NCBI GenBank assembly: GCA_013399305.1
Contig: VXAI01000138.1
Span: forward strand, 1,212,545 to 1,276,544
Direction of reading: 5' to 3'
Source of the DNA: Rostratula benghalensis
Taxonomy: Eukaryota; Chordata; Aves; Charadriiformes; Rostratulidae
DNA length: 64,000 nucleotides
The notes below the pieces were generated by a model that did not search any database, was not told the origin of the DNA, and saw only the letters and a program-made list of their open reading frames with translations. Position numbers and translations under genes: made by a program. The first letter of the stretch is position 1. The number at the start of each line of letters is the position of its first letter. Of this stretch, positions 39,201-47,060 are shown piece after piece.

Positions 39201-42200
39201 TTAGGACAATTGCAGATCATGTGTGGCAGCTACAGCTATATGGCAGAAGTCTCCAGTGTGTTTGTTGCGAGAAGAACTTTGATATTGTGATGGATTTATT
39301 TTGAACATACCTTTGAGAAGCCAGCTGCAAAGGCAAAAGGACTGAAGAGGTTAAAAATCCACTCCAAAGACGGTGGTAGTTTTTCAAACAACGTCAGAAA
39401 GCCCAGCAATCCAAAGACGATGTGAAGGACAAACCCCACGAAACTGGCAATATTTGGCTGCTTTAACAAGGAGCTGAGCATGAAGCAGAAGTGAATCTGC
39501 AGCAGAGAGAGAAGCAGTCAGCGGGATGCCTTTCTGCTGGGATTAAGGAAACCAACAAGAAAAGCCAACAAGCACCATGAGAGACCCTGCTGCTTCAGTT
39601 GTGCCCTGCAGATACACATGGCACATCACAAGGCTTGTGCCATTGAGCTCTGATGCTGAGGGCAGGTCTATAGGGGCAGACAGATGAGAACCTTCAGCCT
39701 CCTGAGGAGGAAGCCCTGGCCCCAGGGAGACTCATCACCACCCTTTCCCATTAACGCTGGAGTTACCACCTCTCTCTACTCTCTTTTAAAGTCAGAATCT
39801 ACCCAAACGTAACAGCAGTGATGTTTTAGCCCACAAATTATAACAATAAATCCCAGTAGAGGAGAAGATTCTGTTACTTGCTCACATAATGCCCACCCCT
39901 GGGATGCTCCATAGTCTTTGAGGTTTAGATGCTTTGATTAGGAAATGGAAAAAATAAAAAATTGTGCCTCATTTTAAGGACACAAAAGCAGACTTACAGA
40001 TGCTATGCCATAAAAAAAGTAAAAAAAATATATTTCAAAAAAGCTGTAATCATGGGTGACTTCTCTAACGGTGATGAGTGTCAGCAGACTTGCCGTAACC
40101 GCGACGTAAACGCCGTAGAGCAAGCTCCAGGAGAACCTGCAAACGAAGGCACAGTTACTTTTGCCTCTGCCACGACATAGCCAATGCAAGACTCACTCTT
40201 TCCAATTCAAATACCTCATCATTCCACACATGGTTCCCTTGGCAGTTTCCAGCCTGGAGAGGTGGAAATACCCGTGTCTTGCACCTACCCAAATCTCTGC
40301 AGACACCAGTGATGCCAGCACAGAGCCACGGGGCACCTGAGCACAGGAATGCTTCTCCCAACACTTTTTCCAATGATGTGAAATACTCCTGGCTCAGGAG
40401 GCTTTGGAAGCCCATTTCCATAGAGCCTACAATTTGCAATTTTCTCCAAAATTTGTTTTGTCTTCCCTTTTTGTGTTTCTGTCCTGGAGACAAGCAACGC
40501 CTCATGACAAGAACCTCGCTTCCTCCCGTGGGAGGGCAGGGGAGCAGAGCTAAGTGTAAGGAACCACAACAGAGTCCTGCATCAGAGCCCTCGTCCGCCA
40601 GCAAGTGGTATGAGGCAGGTGAAAGCAGCAAAATTTTTGGTTTCAACAACCTGGAAAGTTCAGCTCCAGAGAGCAAATGGCTGCTGCCAGGGCCTGGGGA
40701 GTTACTGCTGCTCAGCCGAGCGCTGGCACCAGACCCACATCCACCCTGCAGGCTCCTGTATATACAAAAGAGAAGATAATTCCTGTAAATACAGAGTTTA
40801 TTTCCGTGAGACTTACCAGAATGCAACATCTTGCAGACCCATTGCTCGCATTAACACCTTCAGCTGCTTCTTCTCTCTTATGACTTTCACCGATAAAAAG
40901 TACATGTACGGGGAGAAGCACAGTGTAACGTAAATAATGAACCAAATATAATCCATTTTATACACAGGTTTGATCAAGGGGGATTTCATGCGAACGCCAG
41001 CAATTGACTTCAGCTCTTCCCAAACGGAGTGGTTGGTTTTTGTCTAAAAAAAAGACATCAGCCGTTATTTTGATTTTCTGTAAGGAAACAGCCAACGTTG
41101 GAGCAAGCAGGTTTTCATAAGCATTACAATTATGAGTTGATCAATAACAATGGTATGTGTATAAGTGTCAAATTCCCTCAGTATTTAATATCTTTTTTCA
41201 TTGCCTTGTAATAAACACTGAGGCCACCTTGAGCCATGAGAATGAGCTATCATTCTTTCAACTCCTGAATCACACTCTGCATTTAAGAAGTTAATGATCC
41301 CAGGAAATGAATAGGTTTGGGCTTTTTTTTTTTTTTTTTCCCATTTTGTTTGGGTTATTATTTGTTTGTTTGTTAGGTTTTTAATTTACAAATAATTCTG
41401 GAAAGAACAGAAAAATATTTTCCACCAGCATCAGACTTACTTGTATGACTGCTGCATCGATGCTGGACTGCACTGACAGGAAACCCGCGTACCAGTAGGA
41501 GGGGACTTTGCAGTTACTTGATGAAAAATTGTAACAGGTATCTGTGGGAGGGGGAAAAATAATAATTTGATCTACATATTTCCATATATGTGTATATATA
41601 GGCTTATGTGAGGGGTTGAAAATGTACTTGACTTGAAAGAAAATCAAGGTGTAGTTTTACTCGGCCTTTTTTCCTGGAGCAGGCACTTGTCTCTGAGAAA
41701 TGAAGTATTGGGAGTTGGTGGCTTCAGCTCCGTGAGCTGCCCGATGTGCCATTGCCCCTGTCACCACAGCACACAACAGCCAGCTGCACTCAGCTCTCCT
41801 GGTTTGGCAGGAGCTGGGGCTCAGATTCTGGCGACTGTAAATGTGCCCAGAGCTGAGGGCAGGAGAGAAAAACTCCAGGAAACCCAGAGCCGGGGTCACA
41901 TCTGTGAGGAGCTGCCAACAGGTATAGGCAGAATAAAGGACCTTCCCATCATTTCATTTTCAAGACCCATTCTTACCAAAAATACTTCCCCCCTCTCCCC
42001 CCATCAGCTGATGAACTTCTTTATTTTTTTTACCTGATAAGTTTTGGGGGGTTTTTTTCCCATTATCTTACCTCTTTTAGTCAGTGAATAAGGGTGTATT
42101 GGGTCAGAGAAGTAGCAATATGGACAAATGTGTGTGCAGATTTATGTTTTAACTCATTAAATACATGCCTGTGCACTACATGTTAGAAGTACATGAGTGC

Positions 42201-43688
42201 ACAAAAAGTATTCATTTTCAGAGCATGATTTGACACGATAGGGCATAGAAGGGAGAGGGACTGCAAGGTCTGTGGATAATGTGTAGGTGTTCTTAATTTG
42301 TTTGATTCTCTGACATCCGTTTCCTCCTAAGCAGACAAAACCTCAAATCCTATCTCTTTCTTGAATCCGATATCACACCCAGCCTCCAACCCTCCTGAGC
42401 ACAAGGCAGCAGGGACACCCATCAAAGCATTTTTCAAATGTGAAACCCAGGTCTCTGGGGTCATTTAATTTGTTACCGATGTGTTCAAAGGCGTCATCTG
42501 GAGGCACCACTCTGTAGTGTTGGAATCTGAGACAGTAGGAGAAGTCATCCTTAAAAACAACACCAATGGTGTCTTCCTCCTCAATCCCTCTCGTTTCCAG
42601 CTTTTTCTCATTTTCTACCTCTTCTATTATTATACCTGGCAGTAAAAAAAAACAAAACAAACAAAGGCTAACCATGACAGCTGTAACTGATTAGTCATGA
42701 AGCAACACGAAAAGGTTCACCAGCCACAACTTGCACCCTCAAAAATCCAAATCCTTTCCTCCCCTTCCCCACCCCCGCCAATGAAGACCACGGTGGGCAC
42801 AGGGTGGGGGTGGGTTGGGGCCCTGCAGCTGCAGGGTTTGGGGAGCAGCGTTACCCGTCAGTGCAGAATCCGAAGCCACTCGGCCCATTATCCGCCGGGT
42901 GGTGTTGGTGCCAGGCGTGAAGGCCAGGGTGACACCCGTGGCGTTAAAGGCAGGGTCGTCCAATCGCCCCAGGAAGCTGTAGGGGATCTCTTGCCGTGGG
43001 TAGTGGAACACCATGTTTGATGCTGTTTGTAATACCAAGAGCAAAACCACTGACGTGACCCATTCCTGGAGGAAAGGAAGGAAACGCAAAGGTGAGGGGT
43101 GGCGCAGAGACTGAAGGTTGGGTGGTGTGGAAAGTGGCTTCAAGGGTCTTCTCCATCCAGCGCTGCACAGCCCAGCTCCTCCAGCTCTGAACTTCTTTCT
43201 GTAGAGGGGGAAGAGCTATTTCACAGGTGTAATCGTTTGAAAACATGAGAAATGTTCCAAGTGAAAAAGATGTTTTCTTAGTACCAAAGCCAGCGAGGTC
43301 TGCTGATGATTTTACGCCCGTAGTGGTGAATTGGACATTGTGTTCTCCTGCACGGAGCAGAAATGGGATCAACAACCAAAAGCAACAACCCAGCTTTGTA
43401 ACAAGCCCGTATTGTGCTGTGATATTGTGGTGTCACAGGAAGAAGTGAAACTGCTGATATTTTCCAGATAACCACACTGCCAGCTGAGGCTTCTCGTGTA
43501 TCATCCAGTATAAAAACACCATGATGTGAACATACTTTGTAGTGGAATGAAGTGAACGTCCCTTTGGAAGAACCAATACTTGCCTGAAAACTTTCTGTCT
43601 TCATCCTCCACACCAGGAGAATATTTTTCCATAGAAGAGCACGGGTTTGCTGAAATATTTTTGAGGCTTTCTTGAATATCCCCTGCAT
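21124..43688 (-). CDS. ABCA6/8/9/10-group transporter, paralog 1 (complete, 38 coding exons, 1601 aa)
   Basis: Full-size ABC subfamily A transporter of the group that in mammals comprises ABCA6, ABCA8, ABCA9 and ABCA10 (lipid/sterol-related). The 38 exons I derived sum to 4806 nt without frame break; mammalian relatives are about 1580-1625 aa. Order: helix 1 at about residues 36-52; luminal loop to about 205; five helices to about 418; NBD1 about 478-720; linker; TMD2 about 850-1210; acidic linker; NBD2 about 1259-1480; C-terminal tail. NBD1 has signature LSGGQ, Walker [14 protein letters not shown] and Walker A GHSRSGKT (usual GHSGAGKT). NBD2 has Walker [10 protein letters not shown] but loop LSAGE, altered D-loop SVRVDL and Gln at the switch-His position (STQYLEEA). 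I chose the ATG at 43688; an upstream in-frame ATG is possible. The mammalian symbol is not resolvable by eye. Confidence 0.93.
21339..21394 (-). CDS. Paralog 1 coding exon 37 (C-terminal domain)
   Basis: Encodes [18 protein letters not shown], aligned with KQSFDLEEYSLSQSTLEQ. 56 nt. Confidence 0.9.
21504..21583 (-). CDS. Paralog 1 coding exon 36 (C-terminal domain)
   Basis: Encodes [20 protein letters not shown] and LEA. 80 nt. Confidence 0.91.
21750..21890 (-). CDS. Paralog 1 coding exon 35 (post-NBD2)
   Basis: Encodes [20 protein letters not shown] and [17 protein letters not shown], close to LHAEILRLFPQAARQER of ABCA8/9. The donor GTCTCT is weak. 141 nt. Confidence 0.9.
22082..22141. 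repeat. Purine-rich low-complexity tract
   Basis: A/G-only runs of AAGAAG type with long A stretches, in the intron between paralog 1 exons 34 and 35. On the transcribed sense it is a long pyrimidine tract. Confidence 0.8.
22220..22339 (-). CDS. Paralog 1 coding exon 34 (NBD2 switch region, His replaced)
   Basis: Encodes [20 protein letters not shown]. The switch His of TTHYM is Gln, codon complement at 22282-22284. 120 nt; donor GTGGGC. Confidence 0.93.
22956..23050 (-). CDS. Paralog 1 coding exon 33 (NBD2 Walker B, altered D-loop)
   Basis: Encodes [16 protein letters not shown]. Walker B Asp and Glu are kept, but the D-loop STGMDP is replaced by SVRVDL. 95 nt. Confidence 0.92.
23738..23813 (-). 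CDS. Paralog 1 coding exon 32 (NBD2 signature loop)
   Basis: Encodes [10 protein letters not shown] at the signature position, where mammalian ABCA8/9 read KTLSEGIKRK. 76 nt. Confidence 0.92.
24202..24365 (-). CDS. Paralog 1 coding exon 31 (NBD2 Q-loop)
   Basis: Encodes [20 protein letters not shown]; the Q-loop Gln is kept. Relatives usually read [12 protein letters not shown]. 164 nt, five codons shorter than paralog 2. Confidence 0.92.
24790..24812. repeat. Poly-T tract
   Basis: About 23 consecutive Ts in the intron between paralog 1 exons 30 and 31. Confidence 0.9.
25100..25191 (-). CDS. Paralog 1 coding exon 30 (NBD2 Walker A)
   Basis: Encodes [20 protein letters not shown] with a fully canonical P-loop. 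92 nt. Confidence 0.94.
25441..25558 (-). CDS. Paralog 1 coding exon 29 (NBD2 start)
   Basis: Encodes [20 protein letters not shown] and [13 protein letters not shown]. The donor GTTCAA is weak, but the phase and size (118 nt) match the other two genes. Confidence 0.9.
25908..26028 (-). CDS. Paralog 1 coding exon 28 (pre-NBD2 linker)
   Basis: Encodes [20 protein letters not shown], the counterpart of EGEDEDVQMERVR in relatives but Pro-rich and less acidic. 121 nt. Confidence 0.88.
27039..27130 (-). CDS. Paralog 1 coding exon 27 (helix 12)
   Basis: Encodes [20 protein letters not shown] and LDPIFR, aligned with the FxLRCLExxxGxxxMRKDPxFR pattern. 92 nt. Confidence 0.92.
27678..27746 (-). CDS. 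Paralog 1 coding exon 26 (short loop exon)
   Basis: A 23-codon exon with [17 protein letters not shown]. 69 nt, the same as paralog 2; acceptor TCTTGTAG; donor GTAAGG. Confidence 0.85.
28353..28463 (-). CDS. Paralog 1 coding exon 25 (helix 11)
   Basis: Encodes [20 protein letters not shown] and IFTTP. 111 nt, six codons shorter than in paralog 2. Confidence 0.9.
28639..28752 (-). CDS. Paralog 1 coding exon 24 (helix 10)
   Basis: Encodes [20 protein letters not shown] and YIWSFIFTL. 114 nt, one codon longer than in paralog 2. Confidence 0.92.
28916..29086 (-). CDS. Paralog 1 coding exon 23 (coupling region, helix 9)
   Basis: Encodes [20 protein letters not shown], the conserved QLRxSGLxPSAYWxGQALVDV block, then a helix. 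171 nt. Confidence 0.94.
29503..29616 (-). CDS. Paralog 1 coding exon 22 (helix 8)
   Basis: Encodes [20 protein letters not shown], matching PPYIAMSSIxDYK. 114 nt. Confidence 0.9.
30126..30263 (-). CDS. Paralog 1 coding exon 21 (luminal loop 2)
   Basis: Encodes [20 protein letters not shown] and STARIRVW, matching LNCFPVLxxxxSNGLL. 138 nt, phase 0. Confidence 0.92.
30703..30830 (-). CDS. Paralog 1 coding exon 20 (luminal loop 2)
   Basis: Encodes [20 protein letters not shown] and [12 protein letters not shown], the IxDFxxxLxxQN...YNGAI pattern of the group. Sequon NIT. 128 nt. Confidence 0.9.
31202..31368 (-). CDS. Paralog 1 coding exon 19 (helix 7)
   Basis: Encodes the helix [18 protein letters not shown] and then the luminal stretch [14 protein letters not shown], aligned with WELSPxxYFLxPGQ of relatives. 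Sequon NKS. 167 nt. Confidence 0.9.
31668..31827 (-). CDS. Paralog 1 coding exon 18 (linker to TMD2)
   Basis: Encodes [20 protein letters not shown] and [20 protein letters not shown]. The acceptor (AACACGCAG) lacks a strong pyrimidine tract, but AAGATGG begins the exon in paralog 2 too. 160 nt against 235 there. Confidence 0.85.
32350..32469 (-). CDS. Paralog 1 coding exon 17
   Basis: Encodes [20 protein letters not shown], the conserved TTLxxVFLKLEG block that closes the NBD1 module. 120 nt. Confidence 0.92.
32939..33078 (-). CDS. Paralog 1 coding exon 16 (post-NBD1)
   Basis: Encodes a segment with [20 protein letters not shown] and [12 protein letters not shown], matching the YxLPLExTNxFP pattern of the group. 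140 nt. Confidence 0.9.
33692..33782 (-). CDS. Paralog 1 coding exon 15 (NBD1 end)
   Basis: Encodes [20 protein letters not shown] and KWGIGYHLR, a hallmark of the ABCA6/8/9/10 group. 91 nt. Confidence 0.94.
34313..34451 (-). CDS. Paralog 1 coding exon 14 (NBD1 Walker B)
   Basis: Encodes [20 protein letters not shown] and [12 protein letters not shown]. The H-loop position carries Gln, which is also the case in NBD1 of mammalian relatives. 139 nt. Confidence 0.95.
34806..34925 (-). CDS. Paralog 1 coding exon 13 (NBD1 signature)
   Basis: Contains the canonical ABC signature, [20 protein letters not shown]. 120 nt, phase 0. Confidence 0.95.
35252..35427 (-). CDS. Paralog 1 coding exon 12 (NBD1 Q-loop)
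   Basis: Contains Q-loop [20 protein letters not shown] and ends KEVEQE. The donor GTTGGT is weak, but the boundary is fixed by phase and by paralog 2. 176 nt. Confidence 0.9.
35905..36015 (-). CDS. Paralog 1 coding exon 11 (NBD1 Walker A)
   Basis: Encodes [20 protein letters not shown]. The P-loop GHSRSGKT still fits GxxxxGK[ST], but Arg-Ser replaces the Gly-Ala kept in paralog 2 (GHSGAGKT). 111 nt. Confidence 0.93.
36420..36495. repeat. G/T-rich low-complexity tract
   Basis: Almost only G and T for about 75 bases (TTTGGGG-like runs) in the intron between paralog 1 exons 10 and 11. Confidence 0.75.
37023..37081 (-). CDS. Paralog 1 coding exon 10 (NBD1 start)
   Basis: A 59-nt exon encoding [20 protein letters not shown], the first NBD1 strand with a Lys-rich turn. 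Acceptor CATGTAG; donor GTAAGA. Confidence 0.9.
37847..38018 (-). CDS. Paralog 1 coding exon 9 (pre-NBD1 linker)
   Basis: Encodes [20 protein letters not shown], a polar linker, then [12 protein letters not shown] leading into NBD1. 172 nt, the same as paralog 2. Confidence 0.92.
38675..38807 (-). CDS. Paralog 1 coding exon 8 (helix 6)
   Basis: Encodes [20 protein letters not shown], the family motif LDxxLYLxLAxYFDKVLP. 133 nt, 15 nt shorter than in paralog 2. Confidence 0.92.
39311..39496 (-). CDS. Paralog 1 coding exon 7 (helix 5 region)
   Basis: Encodes [20 protein letters not shown] and [20 protein letters not shown], the conserved SLEWxxxLxSPFAF block. 186 nt, phase 0. Confidence 0.92.
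39998..40136 (-). CDS. Paralog 1 coding exon 6 (helices 3-4)
   Basis: Encodes two hydrophobic segments, [20 protein letters not shown] and a Phe/Tyr-rich run ending YGIAS. 139 nt; donor GTAAGT. Confidence 0.9.
40817..41043 (-). CDS. Paralog 1 coding exon 5 (helix 2)
   Basis: Begins [20 protein letters not shown], then a helix ending YMYFLSV, then [20 protein letters not shown], the conserved cytosolic coupling segment. 227 nt. Confidence 0.92.
41441..41541 (-). CDS. Paralog 1 coding exon 4 (luminal loop 1)
   Basis: Encodes [20 protein letters not shown] and [11 protein letters not shown], the conserved GFxxxQxxIxAAII block. Sequon NFS. 101 nt. Confidence 0.9.
42477..42635 (-). CDS. Paralog 1 coding exon 3 (luminal loop 1)
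   Basis: Encodes a charged stretch and then [16 protein letters not shown], matching the VxFxDxFSYxLxF pattern of the group. 159 nt; donor GTAACA. Confidence 0.9.
42855..43065 (-). CDS. Paralog 1 coding exon 2 (helix 1, luminal loop 1)
   Basis: Encodes helix [16 protein letters not shown], then [20 protein letters not shown], like the LGRVDxFN...VxxTP pattern of mammalian relatives. Sequons NAT and NTT. 211 nt, the same as paralog 2. Confidence 0.9.
43584..43688 (-). CDS. Paralog 1 coding exon 1
   Basis: Encodes the start through [20 protein letters not shown], the conserved N-terminal QQTxALLWKN motif. The exon begins at 43696 (acceptor ATCCTAG) and the ATG is at 43686-43688, with A at -3. 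The donor reads GCAAGT, a GC-AG intron. Confidence 0.88.
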
Positions 43689-43696
43689 TTTCCCAG

Positions 43697-46407
43697 CTAG
43701 GATGAGAAAGACAATAGTATCATTGGCAATAAGCCACATCTCTGGGAGTTAATGTGTTTAACTTGAGCAAATGCCACTTCAGAAGAAGCCAATAACACAT
43801 CAAGGGTTAAGAGCTTTTCTCAGGTTTACAATTTGGACAACCAAGGAGGAGTTCAAGGGGAGATGTCCCAGATCATGGAAGAGAACAGGGAGATGGGTTG
43901 CTCTCATCTGCCTCTTCATCCCAGAGAGGCTTTGTAGAAAGGCATTCAACTGGCTCTAGCCTTGTTCATCATCTACATAAAACTGATAGAAAAGCCAGTC
44001 TGTCCTGTAATAAAAAGGTGAGGAGACTGAATGGCATACAGAAGAAAGAAGATATGAATTTCATTGTCTTTTTAGGCAGTGATTCAAACTACTTTTAACG
44101 TAGATGGTCTGCAGCAGCAGTGTCCAGCCCAGCTCCTGAGAGCCGCAGCTCCGGTTTCTGCTGCACATCTGAGCCTCAGATCCTGCATTTCTCACATTGA
44201 ATTTATCTCTTACCTTAGATGTGCAGTAAGTAGCCCTAGAACATCCCCATTCCATACTTACCTTCTCCACATCCTCTACAGGGGGAAGGCAGCTGCCTCC
44301 CAGGGGGCAGTCAGATACCAGAAGCAGCCTGAAAGATGCTGCTGATGTCTCCCTTAAGCAGGCTGGTGAGAGACTGCTTTTTCATGTTTTCACCCTAATA
44401 CTAATAAAATGAATTACATATCTCTGGTGTAGCTAGAGCAGGGAAGCACTAAAACATCAATGTGTTTCTTTACACCCTCTTAAATGCAAGGAGGGAGAAT
44501 TTATTGGGGGAATTATTTATGGGGAGAGAATTTATGGTGAATACTTTTTTCAGCTCCGGTTTGGATCACGTGCGCAAGCAGTAAACACCGTGCAAAAAAC
44601 CAGCAATTGCAGAGTGACTGGTTTCACCACCTTCCCAGAAGGAACCACAGGACGTATTTTTGTATTTTAATCCTTTAAAATGGCTGAGAACAAAAATCAA
44701 AGCGACCTCAAACGCATTGTGCTCCTCTCCCCTTGGATGTTGCTTCCTGATTTCATGGACCGGGCAGCTGGAGTTAATGAAGGGTTCTGCTACTCTGCTC
44801 CCCTCACTCTTTGGGTTTGGAAGAATTAAATATTTGCGCACTCCCAGGGCAACGGATCCCAAATCCCTGTTTACCCTCAGACTGTTGGCACACAGCTTAT
44901 CTCCCTGGGGCTCCACTTTCCCTGCCTTTTCCTGCGCTTCCCCACGTAGCCCACAGCGAAGGTTAAAGGCAACTGGGAAACTGGGAAGGGATTTCAAGGA
45001 AGCACTGCTTTTTTTTTTTTTTCCTTTTCTTTTTTTTTTGCCCGGGTCCAGATTTCAGCATTGCAAAGCACGAGCAGCAGCCCCAGGACATTGGGGCAGT
45101 AAACAGAGGTTCCTGCTGGAGGATTTGGGTAACACAGAAAACATGAGGGTCTTGTAAGAACTGCACTGAATCTCTACAGACACAACAAACGCTGAAGCTC
45201 ATCAGGAGGAATTCAATTTATGTTTGATACCGAGATACACAAAACAGAAGCAGGAGAGATGCCTCTACGAGACCTGAGATTCAAAAGTGCAGAGTCAGAA
45301 GACAAAAGCCCAACATCAGAAATGTCTTTGGAGGCAACGGTGTTTGAGAAACCTGAAACCAGTGAAGAGCATCGCTTGCAGAACTGGGTGTCTCTGGAAG
45401 AACTTCCCTCCTAAGGACCCAAATTTTTGCTCCCCAGAAACACATTTCCCAGGAACTGTGATAACTTTTAGGGGGATCCTGTGCCCAGCTCTGCTGAACT
45501 GAAGGTTGTCCCAGGGAGACGTGTCCTGTGTCACTGCTCCATTTGGTTACCATCTCAGGGATTTCCTATTTGACACCTCCTCAGGCTTTTTCTTTTTTTT
45601 TTTTCCCCCTCTTTTTTTGTTCTCTAGCAAAAACCAAACAGAGGATATCGTGACTAACTCCGAAGAGAAAGTTGCTCTTCAGGAGTCCTGGCAGGGTCCC
45701 CTCGATGCTGGCTACACAGAGAGCCCGGAGGAGCCGGCGGCTTTCCCAGAGCCAATGATTAATCCCTGTGCATGGGGAGGGCAGAGGTGACCGTGCTCCC
45801 TCTGTACCCTCCTGTTTGCCAGGCACTGCACCCCCAAAAAGCTGCATCTGGCCACCCCACAGCCCTCTCTCTCACTCCCCATAAATACGAGCCGGGTTTG
45901 CACCGACTCTACTCTTAAACATACAGGTTTTGAAACGGGGTTGTTATTTTAACTTCTCTCAACTCAAAAAAAAAAAAAAAGAAAAAGAAAAGAAAAAGCT
46001 CTAAGCCTGCCCTGTATCAAAGTTCAACACTAATTCACCCAGAAGAATTTGGGGGTCGGTGCTTGCAGGAGCCTTCCTCGGAGCTCGCCAGGCTGGAGGA
46101 GGGGGAGCCCAGGGAGGGATCACTGGCGGGGAGGACCCAGCGCTCAACCTGCGGCTCTTCGCCTGGAGCCAAAGGACAGCAGCAGCAAGAATCAAAACCT
46201 GCACACACCCAGAAAAGAGGAATATTTTTGCTCCTTTGCCTCTTAAACGTTTTGACGTGAAGCTCAAGGTCTGCCAGAGAGCAGAGCTCTTACACGTTCA
46301 GCGTAAGGCTGTATGGAAAGGATAAAAAAGTCAATCTCCAAACACGACCCCTGCACGACAATGCCCCGTGTGCAATCTTTCCCGTAACGAAAGATGAAAC
46401 TCCTTAC
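43697..46407 (-). other. Paralog 1 intron 1
   Basis: A 2.7-kb intron with T tracts near 45010-45050 and 45590-45620 and an A tract at about 45966-45980. Two plus-strand open frames (45220-45414 and about 45645-45790) are noted separately as weak candidates. Nothing else was recognised. Confidence 0.5.
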
Positions 46408-46480
46408 CTGATAACGTGTTTTCCATCAGAACTGTGTCTCCTCCAGCTCTGAGGTGCCTGGGCTCTTCGTCCGGTGGCGG
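46408..46480 (-). other. Paralog 1 leader exon (5' boundary not determined)
   Basis: A strong donor (TTATCAG followed by GTAAGG) ends this exon at 46408. It contains ATGGAAAACACG. If the exon is joined directly to the exon ending at 43696, this ATG is in frame with the main coding sequence and would add nine residues (MENTLSAGK). The transcription start is unknown, so the upper boundary given is arbitrary. Confidence 0.5.
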
Positions 46481-46536
46481 TGCCGGAGTGGGTTCGGAGC
46501 AGCCCCGCAGCCCCATGGCCATGCCCCTCTCCAGCC

Positions 46537-46544
46537 TGACGTCA
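46537..46544. promoter_or_regulatory. CRE palindrome TGACGTCA
   Basis: A perfect cAMP-response-element palindrome sits about 130 bases upstream (on the minus strand) of the splice donor of the predicted paralog 1 leader exon, in CpG-containing sequence. A role as promoter element is inferred from position only. Confidence 0.35.
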
Positions 46545-47029
46545 GCCCCGCTCCCAACCCTTCCAGCAGTGACCCAGCCCTGCAGAAATACCTCCACCCG
46601 GCTGGCCCGGAGCTCGGAGGTGTTAGCATGGCATTTTTTTGCAGTATTTACTATTTACTACGACACAGGCGTTGTGTCCAGTACAAAAAGCTGTGGTTGG
46701 GTTTCTGAGTCCTGGAGAGGGATGCTGTGCCCTGAGCCAGGGCGATCACCAAGTCCCAGTCGGTGGCGAAGCAACCTCTTCCCTGCCCGAGCTTCTCCAG
46801 AGGGAAAACTTCACCGGCTTTTCCCCAACCTGCTCAAAGAGCGAGCCGGCCAGCACTCCCTGCATCCGAGGACCAACGGGATTTTTATTCCTTGTTTCTC
46901 CCTTCCCCTTTGTTTTTTAATAATTTCTGGTTCGTTCCACTCCTTTTAATTGCTTTTCCAGCAGCTGTCACACAGCTGGAATCAGGACGGAGTTTGTCGG
47001 GTTGTTTTGTGTTGTGGGGTTTTGGTTAG

Positions 47030-47055
<26 letters not shown>
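47030..47055. repeat. Poly-T tract
   Basis: About 26 Ts in the spacer between ABCA5 and paralog 1, preceded by GT-rich sequence. No target-site duplication was recognised. Confidence 0.88.

Positions 47056-47060
<5 letters not shown>

Noticed and set aside
40155..40829. 224-codon minus-strand open frame
   Set aside because: It spans an intron between paralog 1 exons 5 and 6 and does not match any part of the ABCA fold; it is a chance frame.
21124..43688. Paralog 1 as a pseudogene because of altered NBD motifs
   Set aside because: All 38 exons join in phase with splice sites, no stop occurs in 1601 codons, and a polyadenylation signal follows. Decay of motifs alone does not make it a pseudogene.
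46049..46949. Plus-strand open frames around the paralog 1 leader exon, one of 177 codons
   Set aside because: They lie in GC-rich sequence where long frames arise by chance. They have no recognisable domain and no convincing splice sites.
24790..47055. Poly-A/T tracts as tails of processed pseudogenes
   Set aside because: No intronless gene copy adjoins any of the tracts and no flanking duplications were seen; simple homopolymer expansion is enough.
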